Shown: positions 44,461 to 53,070, counted from the first letter of the stretch. The stretch is 64,000 nt of DNA from Actinomadura rubteroloni (GCF_002911665.1 NZ_MTBP01000001.1:620001-684000), one strand, 5' to 3'. The notes: a model not told the origin generated them from the letters alone. Made by a program: numbers and translations.

Positions 44461-44536
44461 CGCGCGGTAGGGGAGTTCGGCCGTCCCCGCGGGTCTCATA
44501 AGCCCGAGATCGCCGGTTCGAATCCGGCCCGCGCGT
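44461..44536 (+). tRNA. tRNA with CAT anticodon (Met or Ile2), divergent
   Basis: CGCGCGG pairs with CCGCGCG. The D arm is GGGG with an 11-nt loop and CCCC. Anticodon stem CGGGT/GCCCG holds loop CTCATAA (anticodon CAT), and the T arm GCCGG-TTCGAAT-CCGGC is perfect. Position 73 is T instead of A. A C1-G72 pair and the large D loop are unusual for elongator tRNA-Met. It ends 13 nt before the P450 start codon. Confidence 0.7.
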
Positions 44537-44549
44537 CACAGGACGTACG

Positions 44550-45725
44550 ATGCGGATCGTGCGGCAGATGAAACGGGAATTGCTCGGTCCGGACTTCGAC
44601 GTCGATCCCTATCCCGCCTACCACCGGCTCCGCGCGGAGGCCCCCGTCCACCGGGTGCGGATCCGGGACGGCCTGTCCTGCTGGTGGGTCTCCCGCTACG
44701 ACGACGCGCGCGCCGCGCTGGCCGACCCCCGGCTGAGCCGCGACCCCCGCGTCGCGGTGGCGGCCTGGCGCGCCGCGGACCGGGGACGGCGGCTGGAGGA
44801 CGAGGCCGCGCTCGACGTCCACCTCCTGACGCGCGAGCCGCCCGAGCACACGCGGCTGCGCGCCCTGATCTCCGGCGCGTTCTCGACCCGGCGGGTGGAC
44901 GCGCTGCGCCCGCGCGTCCAGGAGATCGCCGACACGCTGGTGGACGCGTTCGCCGCGCGCGGCACGGCCGACGTGATCGGCGAGTTCGCCTACCCCCTCG
45001 CGGCGGCGGTGATCGGCGAGATCCTCGGCGTTCCGGCCGGTGAGCGGGGGCTGTTCCGGCAGTGGACGTCCAACGCCGTCCCCGGCGACCCCGCGCCCGC
45101 CCCCGGCGACTATCTGCGCGACCTGCTGCGCGCCAAGCGCCGCGCCCCCGGCGACGACCTGATCAGCGCCCTGGCCCGCAGCGACGCCGACGAGACCGAG
45201 CTGCTGTCGATGATCTTCCTGCTGGTCATCGCGGGGCATGAGGGGAGCGTGGCGCTGCTCGGCAACGCGCTCGTCGCCCTGCTCACCCATCCCGACCAGC
45301 GGGAACTCGTCCGCGCCGACCCCGCGCTGGTGGACGCGGCGATCGAGGAGGTCCTGCGCTACGACGGTCCGATGGAGGTCGCGGCGTGGCGGTTCGCGAC
45401 CGAGGACGTCACGATCGGCGGCACGGTCGTCCCGGCCGGGGAGCCGGTCGTGATCTCGCTCGCCGCCGCGCACCGCGACCCCGCGCGCTACCCCGACCCG
45501 GACGCGTTCCGCGTCACCCGCGACGACGCGCCCCACCTCGGGTTCGGGTGGGGCGTCCACTACTGCACGGGCGCGCGGCTCGCCCGGCTGGAGGGCGGGA
45601 TCGGGCTCGCCGCGTTGCTGCGCCTGCCCGATCTCGCGCTCGCCGTGCCCGTCGCGGAACTGCCCCGGCAGCCGAGCTTCGTCGTCCGGGGCCTGCACGC
45701 GCTGCCGGTGACGTTCACGCCGTGA
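44550..45725 (+). CDS. Cytochrome P450
   Basis: A 391-residue soluble bacterial P450. The heme loop is FGWGVHYCTGARLARLE with ligand Cys339. EEVLRYDGP supplies the ExxR. The I-helix motif is AGHEGS at 228-233, where the usual conserved Thr is Gly (followed by Ser), so oxygen activation may be unusual or substrate-assisted. The ATG follows AGGAC and lies 13 nt after a tRNA-like gene on the same strand, so one transcript may include both. No ferredoxin gene is nearby and the substrate is unknown. Confidence 0.92.
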   Translation: MRIVRQMKRELLGPDFDVDPYPAYHRLRAEAPVHRVRIRDGLSCWWVSRYDDARAALADPRLSRDPRVAVAAWRAADRGRRLEDEAALDVHLLTREPPEHTRLRALISGAFSTRRVDALRPRVQEIADTLVDAFAARGTADVIGEFAYPLAAAVIGEILGVPAGERGLFRQWTSNAVPGDPAPAPGDYLRDLLRAKRRAPGDDLISALARSDADETELLSMIFLLVIAGHEGSVALLGNALVALLTHPDQRELVRADPALVDAAIEEVLRYDGPMEVAAWRFATEDVTIGGTVVPAGEPVVISLAAAHRDPARYPDPDAFRVTRDDAPHLGFGWGVHYCTGARLARLEGGIGLAALLRLPDLALAVPVAELPRQPSFVVRGLHALPVTFTP

Positions 45726-45726
45726 C

Positions 45727-46524
45727 TCAGGGCTTGCGGGCCAGGCCGCCGTAGGACCAGACCTTCGCGACGTCGCCCGCGTCCGGGCCGTCCGGACGCC
45801 ACAGCGGCAGCGGGACCAGGCCCGGTTCGAGCAGGTCGAGGCCGGTGAAGAAGCGCAGGACGTCCGCGCGGTCGCGGGGCAGCAGCGTGATCCCGCCCTG
45901 CGCCGCCACCGTCGAGACGCCGACGGCCTTCTCCGGCGCGAGGTCCGCGCCGAGGTGGGAGACCGCGAGCAGGCTGCCGGGCGCGGCCGGACCGAGGAAG
46001 CGGTCGATGATCGCGGCCGGGTCCGCCTCGTTCGGGATGTGGTGCAGGATCGCGACCATCAGCACCGCGACCGGACGCGAGAAGTCCACGAGCGCGCGGA
46101 ACGCGGGGTCGTCCAGGATGGCGTCCGGTGCGCGCAGGTCCGCCTCGATGATCGCGGTGGTGTCGCCGGCCGGGAGCAGCGCGCGGGCGTGCGCGGAGAC
46201 GATCGGGTCGTTGTCCACGTAGACGACGGTGGCGTCCGGCGCGACGGCCTGCGCCACCTCGTGGACGTTCGGGCTGGTCGGAATGCCCGTCCCGAGGTCC
46301 ACGAACTGCCGGACCCCGGCCCGCGCCGCCTCGGTGACGACCCGGCGCAGGAACGCGCGGTTGGCCAGCGCGATGTCGCGGACCTCGGGCGACCGCTCGA
46401 TGCCCGCCGCCGCGGCGGCGCGGTCGGCGGCGAAGTTGTCCTTGCCGCCGAGCAGGGCGTCGTAGACGCGGGCGGGGTGCGGACGGTCGGTCCGCAGGTC
46501 CGTGTGGGGCCGCTCGTCCGCCAT
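45727..46524 (-). CDS. SAM-dependent methyltransferase (DUF574/Methyltransf_19)
   Basis: A 265-residue protein typical of actinomycetes. It opens with HPARVYDALLGGKDNFAADR, the hallmark of DUF574, then SAM-binding FVDLGTGIPTSPNVHE and VVYVDNDPIV, and AVLMVAILHHIPNE. Its substrate is unknown. It is convergent with the P450 gene, with stops one base apart. Confidence 0.92.
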   Translation of the reverse strand: MADERPHTDLRTDRPHPARVYDALLGGKDNFAADRAAAAAGIERSPEVRDIALANRAFLRRVVTEAARAGVRQFVDLGTGIPTSPNVHEVAQAVAPDATVVYVDNDPIVSAHARALLPAGDTTAIIEADLRAPDAILDDPAFRALVDFSRPVAVLMVAILHHIPNEADPAAIIDRFLGPAAPGSLLAVSHLGADLAPEKAVGVSTVAAQGGITLLPRDRADVLRFFTGLDLLEPGLVPLPLWRPDGPDAGDVAKVWSYGGLARKP

Positions 46525-46606
46525 CGGACACCTCCGTCGTCTCGGCCGATCCGCCTCAGCCTAGACACTTCGGACGTCCTGCGGTGGTGGAACGTTCCCG
46601 CGCGGC

Positions 46607-48037
46607 TCAGGGCTGACCGGAGTCGCTGTACCGGCCGCCGTCGCTGCTGTTCCAGGCCCGTCCGTTGATCATTTCGGAGACGAAGTCGATGTCGGTCTGG
46701 ATCCGCCAGGTGATGTCCGTCCAGCTCCCCATCACGAACGTCATGTTGTACGGGCCCTCGGCCGGCGAGTTGAGGAAGCGCGGCGCCACCGACCGGAAGT
46801 AGCGGTCCACCTCCTTCGGCAGCTTGGACGGGCTGTCGGTCAGCAGCAGCGGCGCGTGGAACCCCAGGTGCGACAGCGGCGCGGACGCCACGGCGCTCTG
46901 CCAGTCGTGCCGGTTGACCAGCGTGAACCCGTGCCCCGGCCCGGTGATCCCCCAGCCGACCATGCCCATCGGGTCGTACATCTTGGCGAACGCGACGGCC
47001 GTGTTGACCGGCGTGTTCTTCGGCGGCGCGTTGAAAAGGACGCCGTCGTCGGACGTCACGCGCGACACCGCGCCGTACTCGGCGAGCTGCTTCACGACGG
47101 CGGGCGAGACCTGGTCGGGGCCGCCGAAGACGTAGATCGTCCCGTGCATGCCCCGGCGCTTGAGCGCGTCGATCGTGGCGTCCGGGACGCGGTTCCTGTC
47201 CACCCACAGCAGGCCCGTCGGCATGTGCGACACCCAGTGCGTGGCGGGCAGGACGTACTGCCACGCGTTCGTCGCGCCGATCATCACGTTCTGCATCCCG
47301 TTGCCGCCGCTGCTGGCGCTGATGCCCATCTGCGGGACGCCCGTGTCCGGGTTCTCGATGCTTCCGTACAGCTTGTCGATGTTGTCGGCGAGGCTGTAGA
47401 CGTCCCGTCCGGTGACGCTCGTGAACTTCACGCCGATCGCCGCAAGCTGCCGCTTCACCTCCGGATTGGCCGCCGCGCCGACGAGGAACGCGTCCACGTC
47501 GCCGTGCCGTTCGATGCCGGTGTCGCCGAGCCGCTTGATCTCGTTGAGCGTGACCTGCGGGACGCCGTGACGCGATACGTAGAGGATCGGTGCGTCGTTC
47601 GGGAAGTGGATGAGCGGCGTGGCGCTGATGGCGGCGAGCGGGTCGTCCGGGGTGACGAGCGTGACGCCCCACGGACGGTCCGGGACGTTGTCGATCTCGC
47701 CCTTGTGGTTCAGCGGCCGGGCGGCGGGCCACACGTGCTGCGTGACCGACACCGCCTTCTGGTACGGGTCCGCGCCCCACAGCCGCGTCGTGGTCTTGGT
47801 CGCGTAGGCGGGCGCGAGCGTCGGTTCACCGGGCGGCGGCGGGGGCTGGACGGGCCGGCCCTGCGGCACGCCGAACGGGTAGCGGTTCTTGTCCACACGC
47901 GTCTTCGCGGCGCCCGGTTTGGTCGCGCCCGCGACGGGGCCGTCCGCGCGGGTGGCGTTGCCGGCGGCGAACGCGCCCACCGTGATCAGCCCGGCCGCGA
48001 GGAACGGCAGGCCGCGTCGTACTGGAATCCTGGGCAC
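46607..48037 (-). CDS. Secreted protein with cell-wall-binding-repeat-2-like domains
   Basis: A 476-residue exported protein. Residues 1-30 form a signal peptide. A Pro-rich linker (VQPPPPPGEP) follows, then units of the type TTRLWGADPYQKAVSVTQ, with TLVTPDDPLAAISATPLIHF and APILYVSRHGVP, resembling cell-wall-binding repeat 2 (RLxGxDRYxTA...PDALAA...PILL). The later repeats are degenerate (GMHGTIYVFGGPDQVS). It probably associates with the envelope; ligand and role are unknown. Confidence 0.75.
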   Translation of the reverse strand: MPRIPVRRGLPFLAAGLITVGAFAAGNATRADGPVAGATKPGAAKTRVDKNRYPFGVPQGRPVQPPPPPGEPTLAPAYATKTTTRLWGADPYQKAVSVTQHVWPAARPLNHKGEIDNVPDRPWGVTLVTPDDPLAAISATPLIHFPNDAPILYVSRHGVPQVTLNEIKRLGDTGIERHGDVDAFLVGAAANPEVKRQLAAIGVKFTSVTGRDVYSLADNIDKLYGSIENPDTGVPQMGISASSGGNGMQNVMIGATNAWQYVLPATHWVSHMPTGLLWVDRNRVPDATIDALKRRGMHGTIYVFGGPDQVSPAVVKQLAEYGAVSRVTSDDGVLFNAPPKNTPVNTAVAFAKMYDPMGMVGWGITGPGHGFTLVNRHDWQSAVASAPLSHLGFHAPLLLTDSPSKLPKEVDRYFRSVAPRFLNSPAEGPYNMTFVMGSWTDITWRIQTDIDFVSEMINGRAWNSSDGGRYSDSGQP

Positions 48038-48167
48038 GGGCAGGTCCCTCGGGGTCGACAGATCGGTCGGCCACGAAGAGTAGCAATCCGGTCACGGACT
48101 CTTTCGCGGGCGAACGCGAAGGGAGCCCCAAATGCCGTCCCTGATTCGGTCCCGGCCGCGTGATCGG

Positions 48168-48695
48168 CTATTTCATTCCGGTTGTCACGATCGGGAAGCG
48201 GTAGCGGGTCTGGCTGTAGGGCGCCTTTCCGAACGCGAGGATCTTCGTCGGGGCGACGCCGAAGACCAGCGCGAACCGGCCGTCGGCGCCGCGGAAGCCG
48301 TCTTCTGTGGGCTCGAACGGCCAGTCCAGGCGCTCGTCCCACAGCGCCGCGAGTTCGCGGATGCGCTCCTTGCCGGTCACGCGCGCGGCCGTGCCCTCCA
48401 CGACGACGTCCAGCCCGGAGCGCAGCCGGTTCGTGCCCGTCGTGAGGACGCAGCGGGCGTCGTGCTCCAAATTCTTGGCCTTCTGCTCGTCCGGGCCGAC
48501 GCAGAAGTGCAGGCTGCCGTGCAGCCAGATCGCCGGAAGCGGCGTGACGTGCGGACGTCCGTCGCGGCGCACGGTCGACAACCAGAACATCTCCGGCCGC
48601 GTCAGCACGTCCACCACGTCCGACCAGGGGCGCGGCTCGACGCCCTGCTCGCTGAAGCCTTCGTGCAACTCGGCGACCGGCTCGATCTCCGCCAT
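48168..48695 (-). CDS. Pyridoxamine 5'-phosphate oxidase-fold protein
   Basis: A 175-residue split-barrel flavin-binding protein. FWLSTVRRDGRPHVTPLPAIWLHGSLHFCVG is the typical PPOX/F420-binding core, followed by NLEHDARCVLTTG and VVVEGTAARV. Actinobacterial members use FMN or F420 to reduce unknown substrates. The ATG has GGAGATCC upstream. It is divergent from the MFS gene at 48784. Confidence 0.88.
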   Translation of the reverse strand: MAEIEPVAELHEGFSEQGVEPRPWSDVVDVLTRPEMFWLSTVRRDGRPHVTPLPAIWLHGSLHFCVGPDEQKAKNLEHDARCVLTTGTNRLRSGLDVVVEGTAARVTGKERIRELAALWDERLDWPFEPTEDGFRGADGRFALVFGVAPTKILAFGKAPYSQTRYRFPIVTTGMK

Positions 48696-48783
48696 CGGAT
48701 CTCCGTTCCGTCGTTCCTTCTCCGATGTACCGACCCGCGTGCGCACCGAAACTCATCGCTCGGCCGCCGCATAGAGTGAGGCG

Positions 48784-50040
48784 GTGCGTGCGGGGGAGCT
48801 GGGGGCGATTCTGCGGGGACGCGATTTCCGCCGCCTCTACGCGACGCGGCTGACGTCCCAGCTCACCGACGGCGTCTTCCAGGTCGCGCTCGCCGGATAC
48901 GTCTTCTTCTCACCCGAGCGGCAGGCGTCGCCCGGGGAGGCCGCCGCCGCGTTCGCCGTGACCCTGCTGCCGTATTCGGTGCTCGGCCCGTTCGTCGGAG
49001 TGTTCATCGACCGGTGGCGGCGGCGCCGCATCCTGATCTGGACGCCCGTGGTGCGCGCCGCGCTCCTGCTGCTCGTGGCGGCGCTCGTCGGGACGGGCCA
49101 CGACGGGGCCCTGTTCTTCCTGCTCGTCCTGGTCGCGCTGGCCGTGAACCGGTTCTTCCTCGCGGCGCTGTCGGCGGCGTTGCCGCAGGTCGTGGCGCGT
49201 CCGCACCTGGTGACGGCCAACGCGTTCGCGGTCACGTCCGGGACGGTCGTCGCGTTCGCCGGGGCGGGGATCGGCTACGGGCTGCGGGGGCTCGCGGGCG
49301 GCGGCGCACGCGGCACGGCGCTGCTGCTCGTGGCCGCCGCCGCGCTGTTCGCGCTGGCCGGGCTCGTCGCGTCGCGGCTGCCGCACGGTCCGCTCGGCCG
49401 GGCGGACCACGCGGCGCTCGCGAACGTCCTGCGCGGGCTGGCGGACGGCGCGCGGCACGTCGCGGACCGCCGTCCCGCCGCGCTGGCGCTCGCCGCCGTC
49501 TCGGTGCATCGCCTGTTGTACGGCGTGGTCCTGATGATGACGTTGCTGCTGTGCCGGGAGCGTTTCTCCGACGGTGACGCGGACGCGGGACTGACCGTCT
49601 TCGCAACGATGCTGGCCGTCTCCGGCGTGGGCTACTTCGTGGCGGCCGTCATCACGCCACCGATCGTCCGCCGTATAAGCAAGCCCGTGTGGACCGCACT
49701 GCTGCTGTCCGCCGGTGGGCTCGCGCTCGCCGTTCTCGGTCCGCCGTTCGCCCCCGTCCCGTGGGCGATCGGTGCCTTCCTGCTGGGTGTGGTCTCGCAG
49801 GGCGTGAAGCTGTGCACGGACACGACGTTGCAGGAGTCGATCGAGGACGCCTACCGGGGACGGGTCTTCACCCTCTACGACATGCTCTTCAACGCGGTCT
49901 TCGCCGCCTCGGCCGCCGCGACCGCCGCCGTTCTGCACGGCGACGGGGCGTCCGTGCCCGTCCTGGCGGCCGTCATCGCCGCCTACCTGGCCTCGGCCGC
50001 CGTCTTCCGCCTCGGCAGCCGGGCGTTGGCGCCGGTCTAG
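48784..50040 (+). CDS. MFS transporter
   Basis: A 418-residue, 12-helix protein. It starts RGRDFRRLYATRLTSQLTDGVFQVALAGYV, a pattern of the MFS_3/enterobactin-exporter-like group, with VGVFIDRWRRRRILIWTP as loop 2-3. It is probably an exporter. GTG is the most plausible start since the family N-terminus follows directly. Its stop overlaps the convergent XRE gene by 4 bp. Confidence 0.88.
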   Translation: MRAGELGAILRGRDFRRLYATRLTSQLTDGVFQVALAGYVFFSPERQASPGEAAAAFAVTLLPYSVLGPFVGVFIDRWRRRRILIWTPVVRAALLLLVAALVGTGHDGALFFLLVLVALAVNRFFLAALSAALPQVVARPHLVTANAFAVTSGTVVAFAGAGIGYGLRGLAGGGARGTALLLVAAAALFALAGLVASRLPHGPLGRADHAALANVLRGLADGARHVADRRPAALALAAVSVHRLLYGVVLMMTLLLCRERFSDGDADAGLTVFATMLAVSGVGYFVAAVITPPIVRRISKPVWTALLLSAGGLALAVLGPPFAPVPWAIGAFLLGVVSQGVKLCTDTTLQESIEDAYRGRVFTLYDMLFNAVFAASAAATAAVLHGDGASVPVLAAVIAAYLASAAVFRLGSRALAPV

Positions 50041-50306
50041 GAAACGGCCTCCAGCGGCAGGTCGCTGCCGCGCCAGACGTCCGCCAGTTCCTGCACCGGA
50101 AGGTCGAGCGCCTCGCCGAGCCGGACGATCGTGCCGAAGCCGGGCGAGGGCAGCCGGCCCGTCTCGATCTTGCGCAGGGTCTCGGGCGAGATCCCGGCCG
50201 CGTCCGCGACGTCCGCGAGATCGCGGCCCGCCCGCGCGAGGCGCAGCAGGGCGCCGAGCCGGCGGCCGGCCTCGATCTGTTCGGGCGTGAGCGGTTGGCG
50301 GACCAT
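50037..50306 (-). CDS. XRE-family helix-turn-helix regulator
   Basis: An 89-residue regulator made of little more than one helix-turn-helix (DLADVADAAGISPETLRKIETGRLPSPGF). It is divergent from the methionine aminopeptidase gene, with a large perfect inverted repeat between the two starts. It very likely represses both. No ligand-binding domain is present, so release may depend on a partner protein or proteolysis. Confidence 0.88.
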   Translation of the reverse strand: MVRQPLTPEQIEAGRRLGALLRLARAGRDLADVADAAGISPETLRKIETGRLPSPGFGTIVRLGEALDLPVQELADVWRGSDLPLEAVS

Positions 50307-50321
50307 GCGCCCAGGGTAGGG

Positions 50322-50371
50322 CTGGTATTTCTATACCGTCAAGCAGTAAGGTTTCGGTATAGAAATACCAG
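50322..50371. promoter_or_regulatory. Paired palindromic operators in XRE/map divergon
   Basis: CTGGTATTTCTATACCG (50322-50338) and its exact reverse complement CGGTATAGAAATACCAG (50355-50371) face each other across 16 bp. Each arm is itself near-palindromic (GGTAT-N4-ATACC), so two XRE dimers could bind. The centres are 33 bp apart, three helical turns. Confidence 0.85.
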
Positions 50372-50392
50372 TCGTCGTTGTTGAGGGTACTC

Positions 50393-51157
50393 GTGATCGA
50401 ACTGAAGACGCCCGCGGAGATCGAGCGCATGCACGTGACCGGCCGGTTCGTCGCCGACGTGCTGTCGGAGGTCGGACGGCTCGCCGACGTCGGCGTGAAC
50501 CTGCTGGACCTGGAACACCACGCGCGCGGCATGATCAAACAGCGCGGCGCGGAATCGTGCTACTGGGACTACTCGCCGTCGTTCGGCCGCGGCCCGTTCC
50601 GCAACGTCATCTGCCTGTCGGTCAACGACGCCGTCCTGCACGGCCTCCCCCACGACTACACGCTGCGCGACGGGGACGTCCTCAGCGCGGACTTCGCCGT
50701 CGGCATCGACGGCTGGGTGGCCGACTCCGCGCGCACGGTCATCGTCGGCACGCCCGCCCCCGAAGACCTGCGGATCGTCCGCGCCACCGAGGACGCGCTG
50801 GAGGCGGCGATCGACGCGGCCCGTCCCGGCAACCGTCTGGGCGACATTTCCGCCGCGATCGGTGCGGTGGCCCACGACTACGGCTACCCGGTCAATACCG
50901 AGTTCGGCGGCCACGGCCTGGGCCGCACGATGCACGAGGACCCGCACGTCCCGAACCTGGGCCGCGCGGGCCGCGGCCTGAAGCTCCGTCCCGGCCTCAC
51001 CCTCGCGCTCGAACCCTGGTTCGCCCGTACGACCGACCGCATCGTCTACGACCCCGACGGCTGGACGATCCGCTCCGCCGACGGCTCCCGCACCGCCCAC
51101 TCCGAGCACACCGTCGCCATCACCGAGGACGGCCCTTTGGTTCTCACCGCCCGCTAG
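50393..51157 (+). CDS. map: Type I methionine aminopeptidase (regulated paralogue)
   Basis: A 254-residue metallopeptidase removing N-terminal Met. IELKTPAEIERMHVTGRFVADVL is the N-terminus. The metal ligands are visible as Asp in LSADFAVGIDGWVADSART, His in GGHGLGRTMHED and Glu in TLALEPWF and AHSEHTVAI. GAGGG lies before the GTG start. Housekeeping MetAP usually lies near ribosomal genes; this copy with its own XRE regulator is a second, conditionally expressed enzyme, perhaps resistant to an inhibitor or modifying a specific product. Confidence 0.9.
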   Translation: MIELKTPAEIERMHVTGRFVADVLSEVGRLADVGVNLLDLEHHARGMIKQRGAESCYWDYSPSFGRGPFRNVICLSVNDAVLHGLPHDYTLRDGDVLSADFAVGIDGWVADSARTVIVGTPAPEDLRIVRATEDALEAAIDAARPGNRLGDISAAIGAVAHDYGYPVNTEFGGHGLGRTMHEDPHVPNLGRAGRGLKLRPGLTLALEPWFARTTDRIVYDPDGWTIRSADGSRTAHSEHTVAITEDGPLVLTAR

Positions 51158-51762
51158 GGCCGGACCCGGGCGAGGACGGCCCGCTTCAGCTCCCCGTAGG
51201 CGGCGTCGAGATCGAGGCCGGACGGGTCGACGAGATGCTGCTGGGCGATGCCGCGCAGCGCGCCGAGGAGCCAGCCGGCCAGGCCGCCGGGGTCCACGTC
51301 GTCCCGGACGGCGCCCGCGGCCCTGGCGAGCCCGAGGAGTTCGCCGATGCGGTCGCGCAGCCGCCGGTCCAGCGCGGCGAACGCGTCCTTGACGGCCGGG
51401 TTCGGCCCGATCGCCTCGGCCATCAGGTGGTGGTGGAGCGCGAACATCGTCGGCTGCTCGGCGAGCAGCCGACGGTGCGCGCCGAACCCGGCGTCGGTCA
51501 GGGCTTCCGGCGACGCCGCGGCGCGCTCCAGCTCCGGCAGCAACATGTGCTCCTCCCACTCGTCCACGACGTGCCGGACGATCGCCAGCAGCAGGGCCTC
51601 CTTGGAACCGAAGTGGAAGTTCACCGCCGCGCGGCTCTGCCCGGCGTGGGCGCCGATGTCGGCGACGGAGGTGGCGTGGTAGCCGCGTTCGGCGAACAGG
51701 GCGATGGCCGCGTCCATGAGTTCCCGGCGGGACGCCGCCGACCGCGCTGCCTGGCTGGGCAC
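51154..51762 (-). CDS. TetR-family regulator
   Basis: A 202-residue repressor with N-terminal ELMDAAIALFAERGYHATSVADIGAHAGQSRAAVNFHFGSKEALL. The C-terminal domain is of the TetR_C type with ALHHHLMAEAIG. It is divergent from a secreted esterase gene and a 24-bp inverted repeat lies between, so it probably regulates the esterase and itself. Its stop overlaps the map gene by 4 bp. Confidence 0.9.
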   Translation of the reverse strand: MPSQAARSAASRRELMDAAIALFAERGYHATSVADIGAHAGQSRAAVNFHFGSKEALLLAIVRHVVDEWEEHMLLPELERAAASPEALTDAGFGAHRRLLAEQPTMFALHHHLMAEAIGPNPAVKDAFAALDRRLRDRIGELLGLARAAGAVRDDVDPGGLAGWLLGALRGIAQQHLVDPSGLDLDAAYGELKRAVLARVRP

Positions 51763-51834
51763 CTGCCCCTCCTCCGCTCGGGAACCGTGCCGGTGAATTT
51801 ATCGCGCTTGACGGGGCGGACGATGTCGATCACG

Positions 51835-51858
51835 CTTACTAAGCGAACGTTTAGCAAG
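51835..51858. promoter_or_regulatory. Probable TetR operator
   Basis: CTTACTAAGCGA and ACGTTTAGCAAG form an imperfect dyad; the pattern is CTT-x-CTAA-x-CG facing CG-x-TTAG-x-AAG. It is located between the divergent TetR and esterase genes. Confidence 0.7.
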
Positions 51859-51869
51859 TTTCGCCCCCC

Positions 51870-51893
51870 GTCACGGGCACGTCCGCCCGTGAC
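51870..51893 (+). repeat. Inverted repeat upstream of the esterase gene
   Basis: GTCACGGGC and GCCCGTGAC pair perfectly across 6 bp, ending 19 bp before the esterase GTG. In RNA it would form a hairpin in the leader, possibly affecting translation or stability. Confidence 0.5.
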
Positions 51894-51912
51894 GATGCTT
51901 CCGGAGGCTCAC

Positions 51913-53028
51913 GTGCACGTTCCGCGCCCAGCGCGCCTGTCCTCGATCTTCTTCGCGACGCTCCTGCTGCTGGCCCTCACCGCACCGTCCGCCCGCGCCG
52001 CCCCGGTGCTCCCGAACCCGAACTCGCACGGCATCACGCTGAACAGCATCACCGAAGTGAACGGCGACCCGCGCATGCTGGACGCCGTCGTCAGCACGGC
52101 GGCCATTTTCGAGCCCGTCCACGTGCGCATCTACCTGCCGTCCACCTACAACAACCCCGGCGACACCAACCGCTACGACTCCCTCTACCTGCTGCACGGG
52201 GCGAACGACCCGCTGGACGGCGCGCTGCCCTGGGCGGACACGTCCACCGACTCCGGGCAGATCGCGAACACGCTGGCGACCAGCGGCAGCCCGTTCAACG
52301 GGATCGTGGTCATGCCGGAGGGCGGAAAGTCCGGCTTCTACACCGACTGGACGAAGGGCGACAAGGGCTTGCGCCGGCCGCTGTGGGAGACGTTCCACAT
52401 CGAGCAGCTCCTCCCCTGGATCGACGACAACTTCCGGACGTCCGCCGACCGGGCGCACCGCACCATCGCCGGACTGTCCATGGGCGGTTTCGGCGCGCTC
52501 AGCTACGCGGCCCGCCACCCGGACCTGTTCTCGGCCGTCGGAGCGTTCTCGCCGCCGTCCGACATCCGCACCGACATCGGGGCGCGGGAGATCATCGTGG
52601 CCAACAACCTCACGCTGATCTCGGGGTCTGCGATCACCGAGGCCGAGCGGCCGGTGAACGGCGGCGACGGCAACCACCTGGCCGCCGACATCAAGGACGT
52701 CTTCGGCGACCCGGAATCCACGTGGACGAGGCTCAACCCCCTCGACCTCGCCGCCGTCTACCGGGACCAGGACATCAAGCTCGCGCTCTACTCCGGCAGC
52801 GGCTTCGACGCCGCGCACGGCCTGGACCTCCTCGAAGGGGCCGCGAAGGGCCAGTCCGACGTCTTCCACAAAAAGCTCAACGACGAAGGCTTCGCCCACC
52901 GCTACTGCCAGGGAGGCGGCACCCACCACTGGGAGTACTGGCGGGCTGACCTGAAGGACTTCCTGAACTACCGCTACGGCACGACCCCCACCACCTGCCC
53001 GAACGGCTGGGGCGCCCCCAAGCCCTGA
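51913..53028 (+). CDS. Secreted esterase (esterase D/Ig85-like alpha/beta hydrolase)
   Basis: A 371-residue exported hydrolase. GGAGG stands five bases before the GTG. The signal peptide reads LSSIFFATLLLLALTAPSARA. The mature domain has SLYLLHGANDPL, the nucleophile elbow GLSMGGFGALSYAARHPDLF, and a C-terminal His in GGGTHHWEYWRADLKDFL. This is the putative esterase (PF00756) layout of feruloyl esterases and mycolyltransferase relatives. The substrate is not known. Confidence 0.9.
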   Translation: MHVPRPARLSSIFFATLLLLALTAPSARAAPVLPNPNSHGITLNSITEVNGDPRMLDAVVSTAAIFEPVHVRIYLPSTYNNPGDTNRYDSLYLLHGANDPLDGALPWADTSTDSGQIANTLATSGSPFNGIVVMPEGGKSGFYTDWTKGDKGLRRPLWETFHIEQLLPWIDDNFRTSADRAHRTIAGLSMGGFGALSYAARHPDLFSAVGAFSPPSDIRTDIGAREIIVANNLTLISGSAITEAERPVNGGDGNHLAADIKDVFGDPESTWTRLNPLDLAAVYRDQDIKLALYSGSGFDAAHGLDLLEGAAKGQSDVFHKKLNDEGFAHRYCQGGGTHHWEYWRADLKDFLNYRYGTTPTTCPNGWGAPKP

Positions 53029-53038
53029 CCCGGACGAT

Positions 53039-53070
53039 CGCCGGCCGGTTCGAGCTCGAACCGGCCGGCG
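53039..53070. terminator. 32-bp perfect palindrome between convergent genes
   Basis: CGCCGGCCGGTTCGAG is followed by its exact reverse complement, 10 bp after the esterase stop and 34 bp from the protease stop; it probably terminates both transcripts. Confidence 0.75.

Noticed and set aside
44550..45725. Biarylitide-type P450 with a pentapeptide precursor upstream
   Set aside because: The upstream sequence is filled by tRNA-like genes and I found no tiny ATG frame encoding an MxYxH-like peptide.
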